Below, in pieces: positions 1 through 5,778 of a DNA stretch of 16,657 nucleotides; position 1 is the stretch's first letter, and the number at the start of each line of letters is the position of its first letter. The notes under the pieces are model-generated. The model had not been told where the DNA came from. It did no database searches and saw only the letters and a program-made list of their open reading frames with translations. Location of the stretch: assembly GCA_023461115.1 (NCBI GenBank), contig JAEWOA010000280.1, positions 1 through 16,657 on the forward strand. Direction: 5' to 3'. The translations under genes and the position numbers were made by a program. The DNA comes from Actinomycetes bacterium. Its GTDB lineage: Bacteria > Actinomycetota > Actinomycetes > Actinomycetales > Cellulomonadaceae.

Positions 1-1
1 C

Positions 2-331
2 CGTGTGGCCGTGGCGGCCGTGACCGAGGTCGCCGACGAGAGCGGCGCCGGCCGCGTCGCCGTGATCGCCGACCCCGCGCGGCTGGCGGCCGTCCGCGCC
101 GCGCTGAGCTCGTCGGGCGCCGCGCCCGGAACAGGGCTGGACCTGGACTCTCCGCTCGTCGTGCTCACGGCGCTCGAGGCCAAGGGCCTGGAGTTCGACG
201 TCGTGGTGCTCGTCGAGCCGGCCGAGGTGCTGGCCCGCTCCGCGGGTGACCTGTACGTGGCGATGACCCGCCCGACGCGTGTGCTGCGGGTCATCCACTG
301 CGCCGACCTGCCGTCGGGATTCGACGGCTGA
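2..331 (+). CDS. HelD/HelR-like RNA polymerase-recycling ATPase, C-terminal end (partial)
   Basis: This is the last 109 codons of a superfamily 1 (UvrD-like) helicase; the frame is open to the left window edge, so the start lies outside. Visible are the segment VVLTALEAKGLEFDVVVL (helicase motif V region) and, about 25 residues later, LYVAMTRPTRVLRVIH (motif VI region, usually YVAxTRA). In actinobacteria this ending is typical of HelD/HelR, which use ATP to pull stalled RNA polymerase off DNA and can protect against rifampicin. A generic UvrD/Rep helicase cannot be ruled out because the diagnostic N-terminal coiled-coil arm is missing. The GTG codons near the left edge are internal. serA follows after 51 bp in the same direction. 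Confidence 0.75.
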   Translation, partial: RVAVAAVTEVADESGAGRVAVIADPARLAAVRAALSSSGAAPGTGLDLDSPLVVLTALEAKGLEFDVVVLVEPAEVLARSAGDLYVAMTRPTRVLRVIHCADLPSGFDG

Positions 332-382
332 GGGTGTCCGCTGGTCGGACGGGCTTACGCCCACGGGTCGGACCGGCGCACG

Positions 383-1591
383 ATGGCCCTTGTGCTGAAG
401 GCCCTGCTGCTCGAGAACCTCCACCCGCAGGCCCGCGCGATCCTCGAGACCGCCGGGTTCGACGTCACGACGCGCACTGGCGCGCTCGACGAGTCCGAGC
501 TGATCGACGCCCTCGACGGCGTCCACCTGCTCGGCATCCGCTCCAAGACGCAGGTCACCGCCGACGTGCTCGCGGCCGCGTCCGACCTGGTCGCGGTCGG
601 CGCGTACTGCATCGGGACCAACCAGATCGACCTCCGGGCCGCCGCGGCCCAGGGCATCGCGACCTTCAACGCGCCGTTCTCCAACACGCGCTCGGTCGTG
701 GAGATCGCGATCGCGGACATCATCGCGCTGACCCGCCGCCTCACCGTCTTCGACAAGGAGATGCACGAGGGCGTCTGGAACAAGTCGGCCACCGGCGCGC
801 ACGAGGTCCGCGGGCGCACGCTCGGCATCATCGGCTACGGCAACATCGGCACCCAGCTCTCGGTGCTGGCCGAGAACCTCGGCATGTCGGTCGTGTTCTA
901 CGACACCGCCGAGAAGCTCGCGCTCGGCAACGCGCGGCGCATGCACTCGCTCGACGAGCTGCTGCAGACCGCCGACATCGTCACGCTCCACGTCGACGGC
1001 CGCCCCGGCAACGCGGGCTTCTTCGGAGCCCAGCAGATCGCGCGTATGCGTCAGGGATCGATCCTGCTGAACCTGTCCCGCGGGTTCGTGGTCGACCCCG
1101 CCGCGGTGCGCGACGCGATCTCGTCGGGCCACCTGTCCGGCGCCGCGATCGACGTCTTCCCCGTCGAGCCCAAGCGCAAGGGCGACCCGTTCGAGTCCGA
1201 GCTGCGCGGCCTGCCGAACGTGATCCTCACGCCGCACACCGGCGGCTCCACCGAGGAGGCGCAGGAGGCGATCGGGCAGTTCGTGTCCCACAAGGTGCGC
1301 GACTACCTGACGACGGGCTCGACGACGCTCTCGGTGAACCTGCCCAACGTCGCGCTGGACCAGCCCCCGGGCGTCCACCGCCTCGCGTACCTGCACCACA
1401 ACGTGCCCGGCGTGCTGGCCGCGGTCAACGCGACGCTCGCCGAGCACGGCGTCAACATCGAGGGCCAGCTCCTCGCGACACGCGGCGACATCGGCTACGT
1501 GGTCACCGACGCGGGCTCGCCCGTGGACCAGCAGGTCGTGGACGCGCTCGCCGCGCAGCCCGAGGCGATCCGCATCCGCCTACTGTCCTGA
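383..1591 (+). CDS. serA: D-3-phosphoglycerate dehydrogenase (short, ACT-type)
   Basis: It oxidises 3-phosphoglycerate with NAD, the first committed step of serine synthesis in the cytosol. The 402-aa length matches the E. coli-type enzyme (410 aa), not the longer mycobacterial form with an extra ASB domain. The NAD-binding GYGNIG loop is at residues 151-156 with acidic D174 after it. Catalytic residues visible are R233 (LSRG), E262 (VEP) and H285 (TPHTGGST). The C-terminal ACT domain (about 333-402) keeps H338, N340 and N358, equivalent to the E. coli serine-binding H344, N346 and N364, so feedback inhibition by serine is likely. The start is the only ATG near the family N-terminus (KALLLENLHPQA); an in-frame GTG at 392 is possible. 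No clear Shine-Dalgarno is present. A strong terminator follows the stop. Confidence 0.95.
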   Translation: MALVLKALLLENLHPQARAILETAGFDVTTRTGALDESELIDALDGVHLLGIRSKTQVTADVLAAASDLVAVGAYCIGTNQIDLRAAAAQGIATFNAPFSNTRSVVEIAIADIIALTRRLTVFDKEMHEGVWNKSATGAHEVRGRTLGIIGYGNIGTQLSVLAENLGMSVVFYDTAEKLALGNARRMHSLDELLQTADIVTLHVDGRPGNAGFFGAQQIARMRQGSILLNLSRGFVVDPAAVRDAISSGHLSGAAIDVFPVEPKRKGDPFESELRGLPNVILTPHTGGSTEEAQEAIGQFVSHKVRDYLTTGSTTLSVNLPNVALDQPPGVHRLAYLHHNVPGVLAAVNATLAEHGVNIEGQLLATRGDIGYVVTDAGSPVDQQVVDALAAQPEAIRIRLLS

Positions 1592-1614
1592 GCCCGCCGC
1601 CGGCGGTCGGACGA

Positions 1615-1653
1615 CGAAGGCGCCGCGGATCCCAGGGATCCGCGGCGCCTTCG
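1615..1653. terminator. Bidirectional intrinsic terminator between serA and the DUF5302 gene
   Basis: Two 19-base arms (1615-1633 and 1635-1653) are exact reverse complements around a single A. The stem is almost all G/C (core GGCGCCGCGGATCCC). It lies 23 bp after the serA stop and 13 bp after the stop of the facing DUF5302 gene, where one hairpin can end both transcripts. There is no strong U-tract, which is common for actinobacterial terminators. Confidence 0.88.
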
Positions 1654-1666
1654 CGCTTCCGGCGGG

Positions 1667-1861
1667 CTACGCCGAGCCGGACTTGCGCTGGAACCGGCGC
1701 TGGGCCGGCCCCGCGGTCTCCGAGCCGTGCACGGTGCCCGTGTTGCCCGTGGAGCCCTCAGTGCGATGGCTCGCCGACTTCTTGCGCTCGAGCGCCTCGC
1801 GGAACTTCGCCTTGGCGTCCTCGCTGACGCCCGCGGGCTTGGTGTTCTCGTCCTGCGCCAT
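1667..1861 (-). CDS. DUF5302 family small protein
   Basis: This is a 64-aa, very hydrophilic protein starting MAQDENTKPAGVSEDAKAKF and continuing REALERKK, the signature of the actinobacterial DUF5302 family. Its function is unknown. The C-terminal half (residues 31-64) is rich in Ser, Gly, Thr and Arg and looks disordered; there is no signal peptide or membrane segment. The ATG start is well supported by a GGGAGG Shine-Dalgarno at 1869-1874, 7 nt upstream, so the longer in-frame extension is spurious. It lies downstream of the S9 peptidase on the same strand with a 104-bp gap that holds a possible terminator, so it may have its own promoter. Confidence 0.85.
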   Translation of the reverse strand: MAQDENTKPAGVSEDAKAKFREALERKKSASHRTEGSTGNTGTVHGSETAGPAQRRFQRKSGSA

Positions 1862-1956
1862 GGCGCGGCCTCCCAGGGTTGTGACGTTCGTCCAGCGTGA
1901 CTGACGACGAGGGGCGGCGCCAGCGCAATGGGCGGGCGCCGCGCCCCCACGAGTAT

Positions 1957-1979
1957 CCCTCCTGGTCAGACCGGGAGGT
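1957..1979 (-). terminator. Possible terminator over the S9 peptidase stop codon
   Basis: An 8-bp stem pairs 1958-1965 with 1971-1978 (CCTCCTGG with CCGGGAGG, one T/G wobble) around a 5-nt loop. The TGA stop of the peptidase gene begins the loop. No U-tract follows on the minus strand, so this is only moderately supported. Confidence 0.4.
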
Positions 1980-3951
1980 GCCGGCCCCACCACCGGAGCA
2001 CGTGCTCGAACCGCGCGCGACGGTGCGACGGGCGGCCCGAGCGGGTCAGCTCGTGTCCCTCGCCAGGGAACAGCAGCAGCTCCGCGGGCACGCCGCGTCG
2101 CTTGAGCTCGACGAACCACCGCTGCCCCTGCTCCACCGGGCACCGCCAGTCCTGCTCGGAGTGGATCACCAACGTCGGCGTCGTGACCTTGCCGACGTGC
2201 GCCATGGGCGACTGCGACGCCACGAGCGCGGCCTGTCCCTCGTCGGAGGCGTCGCCCACGTAGTCCAGGCCGAAGAACCAGCCGATGTCGCTCGAGCCGA
2301 CGAAGCTGACCGGGTCCAGGAAGCCGCGCTCGACGATCGCCGCCGCGAACCGGTCCGTGCGCGTCGTCAGCCACGCCGTGAGGTACCCGCCGTACGAGCC
2401 GCCCATCACGCCCACCCGGGTGGCATCGAGGCGTTCGTCGGCCAGCGCCGCGTCGAGCAGCGCGAGCACGTCGTCGGTGTCGACCGTGCCGAACGCGCGG
2501 TGGATCGCGCGCCCGTGGGCGCGCCCGAAGCCCGACGAGCCGCGCGGGTTGCCGTGCACGACCGCGTAGCCGGCCTCGACCAGCACCTGGACCTCGTCGA
2601 AGACGGCGTGCGTGTACTGCGCGAACGGGCCGCCGTGGATCATCAGGACCGTCGGGTGGGGGCCGGGCCCGTGCCGCTCCGGGTCCGGCGTGGTGAGCCA
2701 GCCCTGGACCGCGTAGCCGTCAGGCGCGCGGGCCGCCAACGCCTGCGGAGTCAGGACGCGGCCGGTGGCGCGCAGGCCCGCCGAGAAGTCCGTGATCCGC
2801 GTGCCGCCCGGCGCCTGTGGGTCCGCGGCGCCCGCGACCACGGCGAGGTCGCCCGCCGTGATCGCGTCCGCGACCGTCGCGACGATCCGGCCGCCCGACA
2901 CCGCAGCCGCGCTGACGACGACGTCGCCTGTGACGAGGTCGACGAGCTCGTCGTCGGGCGTCAGTCGGGACAGGTGCACGGCGCCCGCACGCAACGGCGC
3001 GACCACCGGCTGCCCGTCGAGCTCCGCGAGCACCGCGGGGTCGAGGTCGATCGTCTCGGTGTCGGTGCGCCGGCGCGCCGGGCCGCTCGGGTTCCCGGCG
3101 AGGTCGACGGGGACGTCGTACACACCCGTGAGCGTCGCGACGAAGTCCCGGCCTGTGGCGCCCATGTCGCCCGCGAGCAGCCAGATCGTCGAGCCGTCCT
3201 GCGACGGCAGCACCGCGTCCACCGAGAGGCTCGAGCCGCGGTCGGCATCGGTCAGGGGCCGCGGCTCGCCGCCGTCGACGCCGACGACGACCGCGTCACG
3301 CCGCAGGTCGTCCTCCCGAGCCTCGTGCCGCGCGAGGAGCGCGACGAGCGCGTCCCCCGACGGCAGCCAGCGCTGGCCCGACACGTCGTTGTCGGCCGCG
3401 GTCAACGCCCGCGGCTCACCGGCTGCCCGCAGGCCGTCGGGGCCCTCCTCGAGGTCGAGCACGAAGAGCTGCTGCACTCGGTCACGCGTGAAGCCGAGCC
3501 CGTCGCCGCGGTACTTGTACTCGGTGACGAGGCGCGGCGCCTCCGCGCCCGCGTCGCCGTCGTAGCGCCCCTCCTCGGGAACGCGCGCCAAGTACGCCAA
3601 CCGGGCGCCGTCGGGCGAGAACCGGGGCGACGACGCCCCGAGCGGCGCGTCGGTCAGCGCGACCGGCTCGCCGCCCGCGGCCTCGACGACGTGCACCTGC
3701 GGCTTGCCGCCCGGGGTCGCGCGGGTGAACGCGACCCACCGGCCGTCGCGCGACACGTCGGGCGCGGTGTCGCGGTGTCCGCGCGTCAACGGGGTCACCG
3801 CGGAGCCGTCGAGCCGCGCGCGCCACAGGTGGCCCGCGTACTCGTCGGACTGCTCGTCGGGCCCGGTGACCGCGACGATCGCGGCGGTGCCGTCGGGAGT
3901 CAGCGCCGGGGCGCCGACGGTGCGGAGCTGGAAGATGTCGTCTGGTCTCAC
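1966..3951 (-). CDS. S9 family peptidase (prolyl oligopeptidase / acylaminoacyl peptidase type)
   Basis: This is a 661-aa serine peptidase, probably cytosolic because no signal peptide is visible. The N-terminal two thirds (about 1-400) carries beta-propeller repeats with TolB/PD40-like motifs such as SRDGRWVAF and RFSPDGARLAYL. The C-terminal alpha/beta-hydrolase domain (about 410-661) has the HGGPFAQY oxyanion strand at 439-446, nucleophile S519 in GGSYGG, acid D601 in HSEQDWRCP and base H633 in GEGHELTRSG, so the triad is complete. Such enzymes cut short peptides or remove N-acylated residues; the exact substrate cannot be read from sequence. The GTG start is forced by an in-frame stop three codons upstream. 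There is no Shine-Dalgarno, and a TAGCGT hexamer 6 nt before GTG suggests a leaderless mRNA. It follows nrdR on the same strand after 69 bp. Confidence 0.92.
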   Translation of the reverse strand: MRPDDIFQLRTVGAPALTPDGTAAIVAVTGPDEQSDEYAGHLWRARLDGSAVTPLTRGHRDTAPDVSRDGRWVAFTRATPGGKPQVHVVEAAGGEPVALTDAPLGASSPRFSPDGARLAYLARVPEEGRYDGDAGAEAPRLVTEYKYRGDGLGFTRDRVQQLFVLDLEEGPDGLRAAGEPRALTAADNDVSGQRWLPSGDALVALLARHEAREDDLRRDAVVVGVDGGEPRPLTDADRGSSLSVDAVLPSQDGSTIWLLAGDMGATGRDFVATLTGVYDVPVDLAGNPSGPARRRTDTETIDLDPAVLAELDGQPVVAPLRAGAVHLSRLTPDDELVDLVTGDVVVSAAAVSGGRIVATVADAITAGDLAVVAGAADPQAPGGTRITDFSAGLRATGRVLTPQALAARAPDGYAVQGWLTTPDPERHGPGPHPTVLMIHGGPFAQYTHAVFDEVQVLVEAGYAVVHGNPRGSSGFGRAHGRAIHRAFGTVDTDDVLALLDAALADERLDATRVGVMGGSYGGYLTAWLTTRTDRFAAAIVERGFLDPVSFVGSSDIGWFFGLDYVGDASDEGQAALVASQSPMAHVGKVTTPTLVIHSEQDWRCPVEQGQRWFVELKRRGVPAELLLFPGEGHELTRSGRPSHRRARFEHVLRWWGRHLPV

Positions 3952-3963
3952 CGGAGGACGCTA
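3952..3963 (-). promoter_or_regulatory. Candidate leaderless -10 element for the S9 peptidase gene
   Basis: On the minus strand TAGCGT (3963-3958) is followed by 6 nt and then the GTG start, which would put the transcription start at or next to the start codon. No recognisable -35 or Shine-Dalgarno is present. The TAG is also the in-frame stop that forces this start. Confidence 0.4.
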
Positions 3964-4020
3964 ACCCGCCGGACCGGTCGCGTGCGGCGCCGTCGCGTGT
4001 CGCACACGGGCGCGCAGCGC

Positions 4021-4578
4021 TCAGACGGAGTGGTCCGCCAGCCGATCCTGGGCAGCGCCCTGCTCGCCAGCGGCGCCGGCAGCATCCGTGGCGGACTCCG
4101 CCTCGTCGCCGTCGGCCTCGTCGTGCGAGTCGTCACGCTCCGCGCGCAGCACGGTGATGGCAGCCTCGAAGTCCTCGAGCGACTCGAACGCCTGATACAC
4201 GCTCGCGAAGCGCAGGTATGCCACCTCGTCGAGCTCACGCAGCGGCGCGAGGATCGTCAGCCCGATCTCGTAGGCGTCGATCTCGGCGGTGCCCGACGCG
4301 CGCAGCGTCTCCTCGACCCGTTGCGCCAGCAGCGCGAGGTCGTCCTCGCTCACCGGCCTCCCCTGGCACGCCTTGCGCACTCCTCCGACCACCTTCTCGC
4401 GGCTGAACGGCTCCGTGACGCCCGAGCGCTTCACGACGCTCAGGCTCGTCGTCTCGACCGTGGTGAACCGGCGATTGCACGACGGGCATTGACGGCGTCG
4501 CCGGATCGAGGCCCCGTCGTCGGAGGTCCGGGAGTCGACCACCCTCGAATCGGGGTGTCGGCAGAACGGGCAGTGCAC
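4021..4578 (-). CDS. nrdR: Transcriptional repressor NrdR
   Basis: NrdR represses ribonucleotide reductase operons according to ATP/dATP level. The 185-aa protein opens with the family N-terminus VHCPFCRHPDSRVVDSR. The zinc ribbon uses C3, C6, C31 and C34, and an ATP-cone domain spans about 46-136. The core ends near residue 148; residues 149-185 form an acidic, Ala-rich tail (SHDEADGDEAESATD...) not present in the 149-aa E. coli protein. The GTG start is chosen because GGGAGG lies at 4583-4588, 4 nt upstream, and the zinc ribbon normally begins at residue 2-3. An ATG six codons upstream would bury that Shine-Dalgarno. No ribonucleotide reductase gene is adjacent, unlike the Streptomyces nrdRJ operon, so its targets lie elsewhere. 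Confidence 0.96.
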   Translation of the reverse strand: MHCPFCRHPDSRVVDSRTSDDGASIRRRRQCPSCNRRFTTVETTSLSVVKRSGVTEPFSREKVVGGVRKACQGRPVSEDDLALLAQRVEETLRASGTAEIDAYEIGLTILAPLRELDEVAYLRFASVYQAFESLEDFEAAITVLRAERDDSHDEADGDEAESATDAAGAAGEQGAAQDRLADHSV

Positions 4579-4623
4579 GAGTCCTCCCAGCGGCATTCGG
4601 TTCCACCGACGATAGGCCACCGC

Positions 4624-4643
4624 CGAGCCTTCCGGCTCGTATA
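4624..4643 (-). promoter_or_regulatory. Candidate nrdR promoter -10 with overlapping inverted repeat
   Basis: On the minus strand TATACG (4643-4638), preceded by TGG (extended -10 style TGGTATAC), could place a start near 4630 and give a 50-nt leader before nrdR. A 6-bp inverted repeat, CGAGCC-TTCC-GGCTCG (4624-4639), covers the -10 edge and the predicted start, where an operator or a leader hairpin could act. No good -35 is visible, and the repeat does not resemble the AT-rich NrdR-box consensus. Confidence 0.35.
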
Positions 4644-4736
4644 CCAGCGAAAAGCGCGATTCCGCCGCCGCGCCCTTGCTTGTGCGAGCCCGCGTTGGGC
4701 GCACATCGCGCGGGAGTCGCCGGTCTGCTGCGCGTC

Positions 4737-4765
4737 GGGGGCGGCCAGCTTTGCTGACCGCCCCC
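4737..4765. terminator. Strong GC-rich hairpin, candidate terminator
   Basis: The arms 4737-4749 (GGGGGCGGCCAGC) and 4753-4765 (GCTGACCGCCCCC) pair over 13 positions around a TTT loop. The single mismatch is a permitted G-U pair when transcribed from the minus strand, so the minus-strand RNA folds best. There is no U-tract on either side. It could end the LysM gene transcript (315 bp downstream of its stop) or a short minus-strand RNA starting near 4930. Confidence 0.5.
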
Positions 4766-4924
4766 TTGGGACGCCCCGTCCCTGGCGCGGCGCCGACTCG
4801 CCTCGGCGTCGCGGGTGCTGCGGTGCGGGATGGCAACATCCCCAGCGCCGCGCGCCTGGGCAATGCCAGGTCGCGCGAGCTGCTCTGCCTCCGCGCCTCA
4901 CGTCGAGCCCCCCAGCCCGTGTTG

Positions 4925-4943
4925 TGAGGTAAGGCTAACCTAG
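4925..4943. promoter_or_regulatory. DtxR/IdeR-type iron box
   Basis: The 19-mer TGAGGTAAGGCTAACCTAG matches the actinobacterial DtxR/IdeR consensus TTAGGTTAGGCTAACCTAA at 16 of 19 positions, and the central AAGGCTAACCTA stretch is intact. It overlaps the -10 hexamer of a minus-strand promoter candidate (TTGCGC-18 nt-TAGGTT), the usual place for repression by the iron-loaded regulator. No iron-uptake gene lies on either side. The sequence match is strong; function is inferred. Confidence 0.7.
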
Positions 4944-4966
4944 CCGGGATGACCCATCGCGCGCAA
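4937..4966 (-). promoter_or_regulatory. Candidate minus-strand promoter under the iron box
   Basis: Read on the minus strand, TTGCGC (4966-4961) and TAGGTT (4942-4937) are separated by 18 nt, an acceptable sigma-70-type layout for an actinobacterium. Transcription would start near 4930 and run toward the hairpin at 4765-4737, about 190 nt, with no credible coding sequence between. Confidence 0.4.
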
Positions 4967-5079
4967 GACTGGGCGTCAGGCCATGCGCAGGACGTGCGCA
5001 CACCGACCACACGCCGACAGCACCCCGACCGCCGCACCCGGAGCGCACGGCCACGGCCACGGCCACGGTCGCGATCGCG

Positions 5080-5520
5080 TCAGCCGCGCGGGACGACGAG
5101 CTCCTGGCCCGCGACGATCTGCGCGCCGGACATGCCGTTGAGCGCGACGATCTCGCGCACCTGCGCGGCGATGCTCTCGCCCTGCGCCCGCGTCTGCGCG
5201 GCGATGGCCGACAGCGTCTCGCCCTCGACCACCACGTGCCGCACGACGTCCGCGCCACCCATCGGCGCCGCGGCGGCCTGGGCGCCCAGCAGGAACGACG
5301 CGACCGCCACCAGCGCCACGAGCGCGACGAGGACGGCCCGGCCGCGCCGCGTCAGTCGCAGCGGCACGAGCGCCGGCCGCCCGGCCGACTCCGCGTGCCG
5401 AACGCGGGCCGGCGACACGGAGAGCGGGGCAGAGCGCGGGACAGAGCGCAGGACTGAGCGCGGGCTCGAGCGCAGCGGCCGCGGAGCAATGCCCCGGGAG
5501 TCCATCGAGATCGTCGTCAT
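5080..5520 (-). CDS. LysM-domain membrane protein, DivS/ChiZ-like SOS cell-division suppressor
   Basis: The 146-aa protein has a basic Ser/Arg/Pro-rich cytoplasmic N-terminus (1-60), one membrane segment (about 61-80, RAVLVALVALVAVASFLLGA) and an extracytoplasmic LysM domain (about 92-144; HVVVEGETLSAIAAQ ... IVALNG ... IVAGQELVVP). LysM binds peptidoglycan. Position and topology match DivS of Corynebacterium glutamicum and Rv2719c/ChiZ of Mycobacterium tuberculosis, which sit between lexA and nrdR and block division during SOS. This supports the assignment more than sequence identity does, because LysM domains are short and variable. The ATG has AGGGGA 6 nt upstream. Induction by DNA damage is expected from the SOS box at 5548-5563. 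The N-terminal part is encoded by degenerate 12-bp tandem repeats. Confidence 0.85.
   Translation of the reverse strand: MTTISMDSRGIAPRPLRSSPRSVLRSVPRSAPLSVSPARVRHAESAGRPALVPLRLTRRGRAVLVALVALVAVASFLLGAQAAAAPMGGADVVRHVVVEGETLSAIAAQTRAQGESIAAQVREIVALNGMSGAQIVAGQELVVPRG
5431..5478. repeat. Degenerate 12-bp tandem repeat inside the LysM protein gene
   Basis: There are four units: 5431-5442 (AGAGCGCGGGAC), 5443-5454 (AGAGCGCAGGAC), 5455-5466 (TGAGCGCGGGCT) and 5467-5478 (CGAGCGCAGCGG). On the minus strand they encode a 4-residue period around R-S in the cytoplasmic N-terminus (SSPRSVLRSVPRSAP). The 12-bp period keeps frame, so copy-number changes would only lengthen or shorten this tail. Confidence 0.75.
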
Positions 5521-5547
5521 CGCACTTCCCCTTCGAACGTTCGTGCG

Positions 5548-5563
5548 TCAAACACCTGTTCGT
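5548..5563. promoter_or_regulatory. LexA (SOS) box proximal to the divS-like gene
   Basis: TCAAACACCTGTTCGT, read on the other strand as ACGAAC-AGGT-GTTTGA, fits the Gram-positive/actinobacterial SOS box CGAAC-N4-GTTCG with one changed base in the core. It lies 28-43 nt upstream of the LysM protein start, within its promoter or early leader. Confidence 0.75.
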
Positions 5564-5615
5564 ACAACGTCTGTACGAGTTGTAGCAGAGCCCTCCGATA
5601 CGCGTCCAGACTTTC

Positions 5616-5631
5616 TCGAACAGATGTTTGA
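5616..5631. promoter_or_regulatory. LexA (SOS) box in the lexA promoter
   Basis: TCGAACAGATGTTTGA matches the mycobacterial SOS box TCGAAC-N4-GTTCGA with one substitution (GTTTGA). Its right end overlaps the lexA -35 hexamer, so bound LexA would block polymerase, the expected autoregulation. Confidence 0.85.
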
Positions 5632-5656
5632 GATTCGCCTCCGACCTGCGTAGGCT
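5628..5656 (+). promoter_or_regulatory. lexA promoter
   Basis: TTGAGA (5628-5633) and TAGGCT (5651-5656) are separated by exactly 17 nt. The predicted start near 5663 gives a leader of about 116 nt before the chosen lexA start. The -35 shares four bases with the SOS box. Confidence 0.7.
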
Positions 5657-5778
5657 GCGGGCAAGGCCAAGCGCACCACCGACCACTGACATGCCCACCC
5701 CGGCGGCATGGGACGGTGAGCTCAGAGGCCGACGAGCGACGGCCGCGCGGGGCGGACGTCCGACGGAGGGGGTTCGGC

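Larger units (their letters stand above)
4579..5079. other. Gene-free segment between nrdR and the LysM gene
   Basis: No frame in these 501 bp looks like a real protein: the open frames are Arg/Ala/Pro-rich by-products of high GC and none has a convincing start with a Shine-Dalgarno. The segment is not empty. It holds a candidate nrdR promoter (about 4638), a 13-bp hairpin (4737-4765), a smaller hairpin (arms 4855-4859 and 4866-4870, extended by CGCG pairs), an iron-regulator box (4925-4943) and three tandem CCACGG-type hexamers (5048-5068) just beyond the LysM gene stop. Confidence 0.6.

Noticed and set aside
334..1827. A 497-codon plus-strand frame over serA
   Set aside because: It is an out-of-frame, Arg/Pro-rich shadow of serA with no domain.
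3995..4009. Terminator hairpin between nrdR and the S9 peptidase (CGTGT-CGC-ACACG)
   Set aside because: The stem has only 5 bp with a 3-nt loop and no U-tract, too weak to call.
4908..4913. A run of six C as part of a 6C RNA
   Set aside because: The 6C motif needs two stable hairpins with C-rich loops. Here only one C6 run occurs, flanked by at most 4 bp of pairing.
4681..4930. Cobalamin riboswitch upstream of nrdR
   Set aside because: Actinobacterial ribonucleotide reductase genes can carry one, but no B12-box-like GCCACTG core is visible on either strand.
1897..4932. A 1011-codon plus-strand open frame
   Set aside because: It runs antisense through the S9 peptidase and nrdR, is Arg/Val/Asp-rich with no recognisable domain, and is explained by the codon bias of the real minus-strand genes.
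4579..5037. N-terminal extension of NrdR, with AT-hook-like GRPKG and GRPRR motifs
   Set aside because: The frame happens to stay open, but the zinc ribbon normally starts the protein and a GGGAGG site lies directly before GTG 4578. The extension is low-complexity and unlike any NrdR I know.
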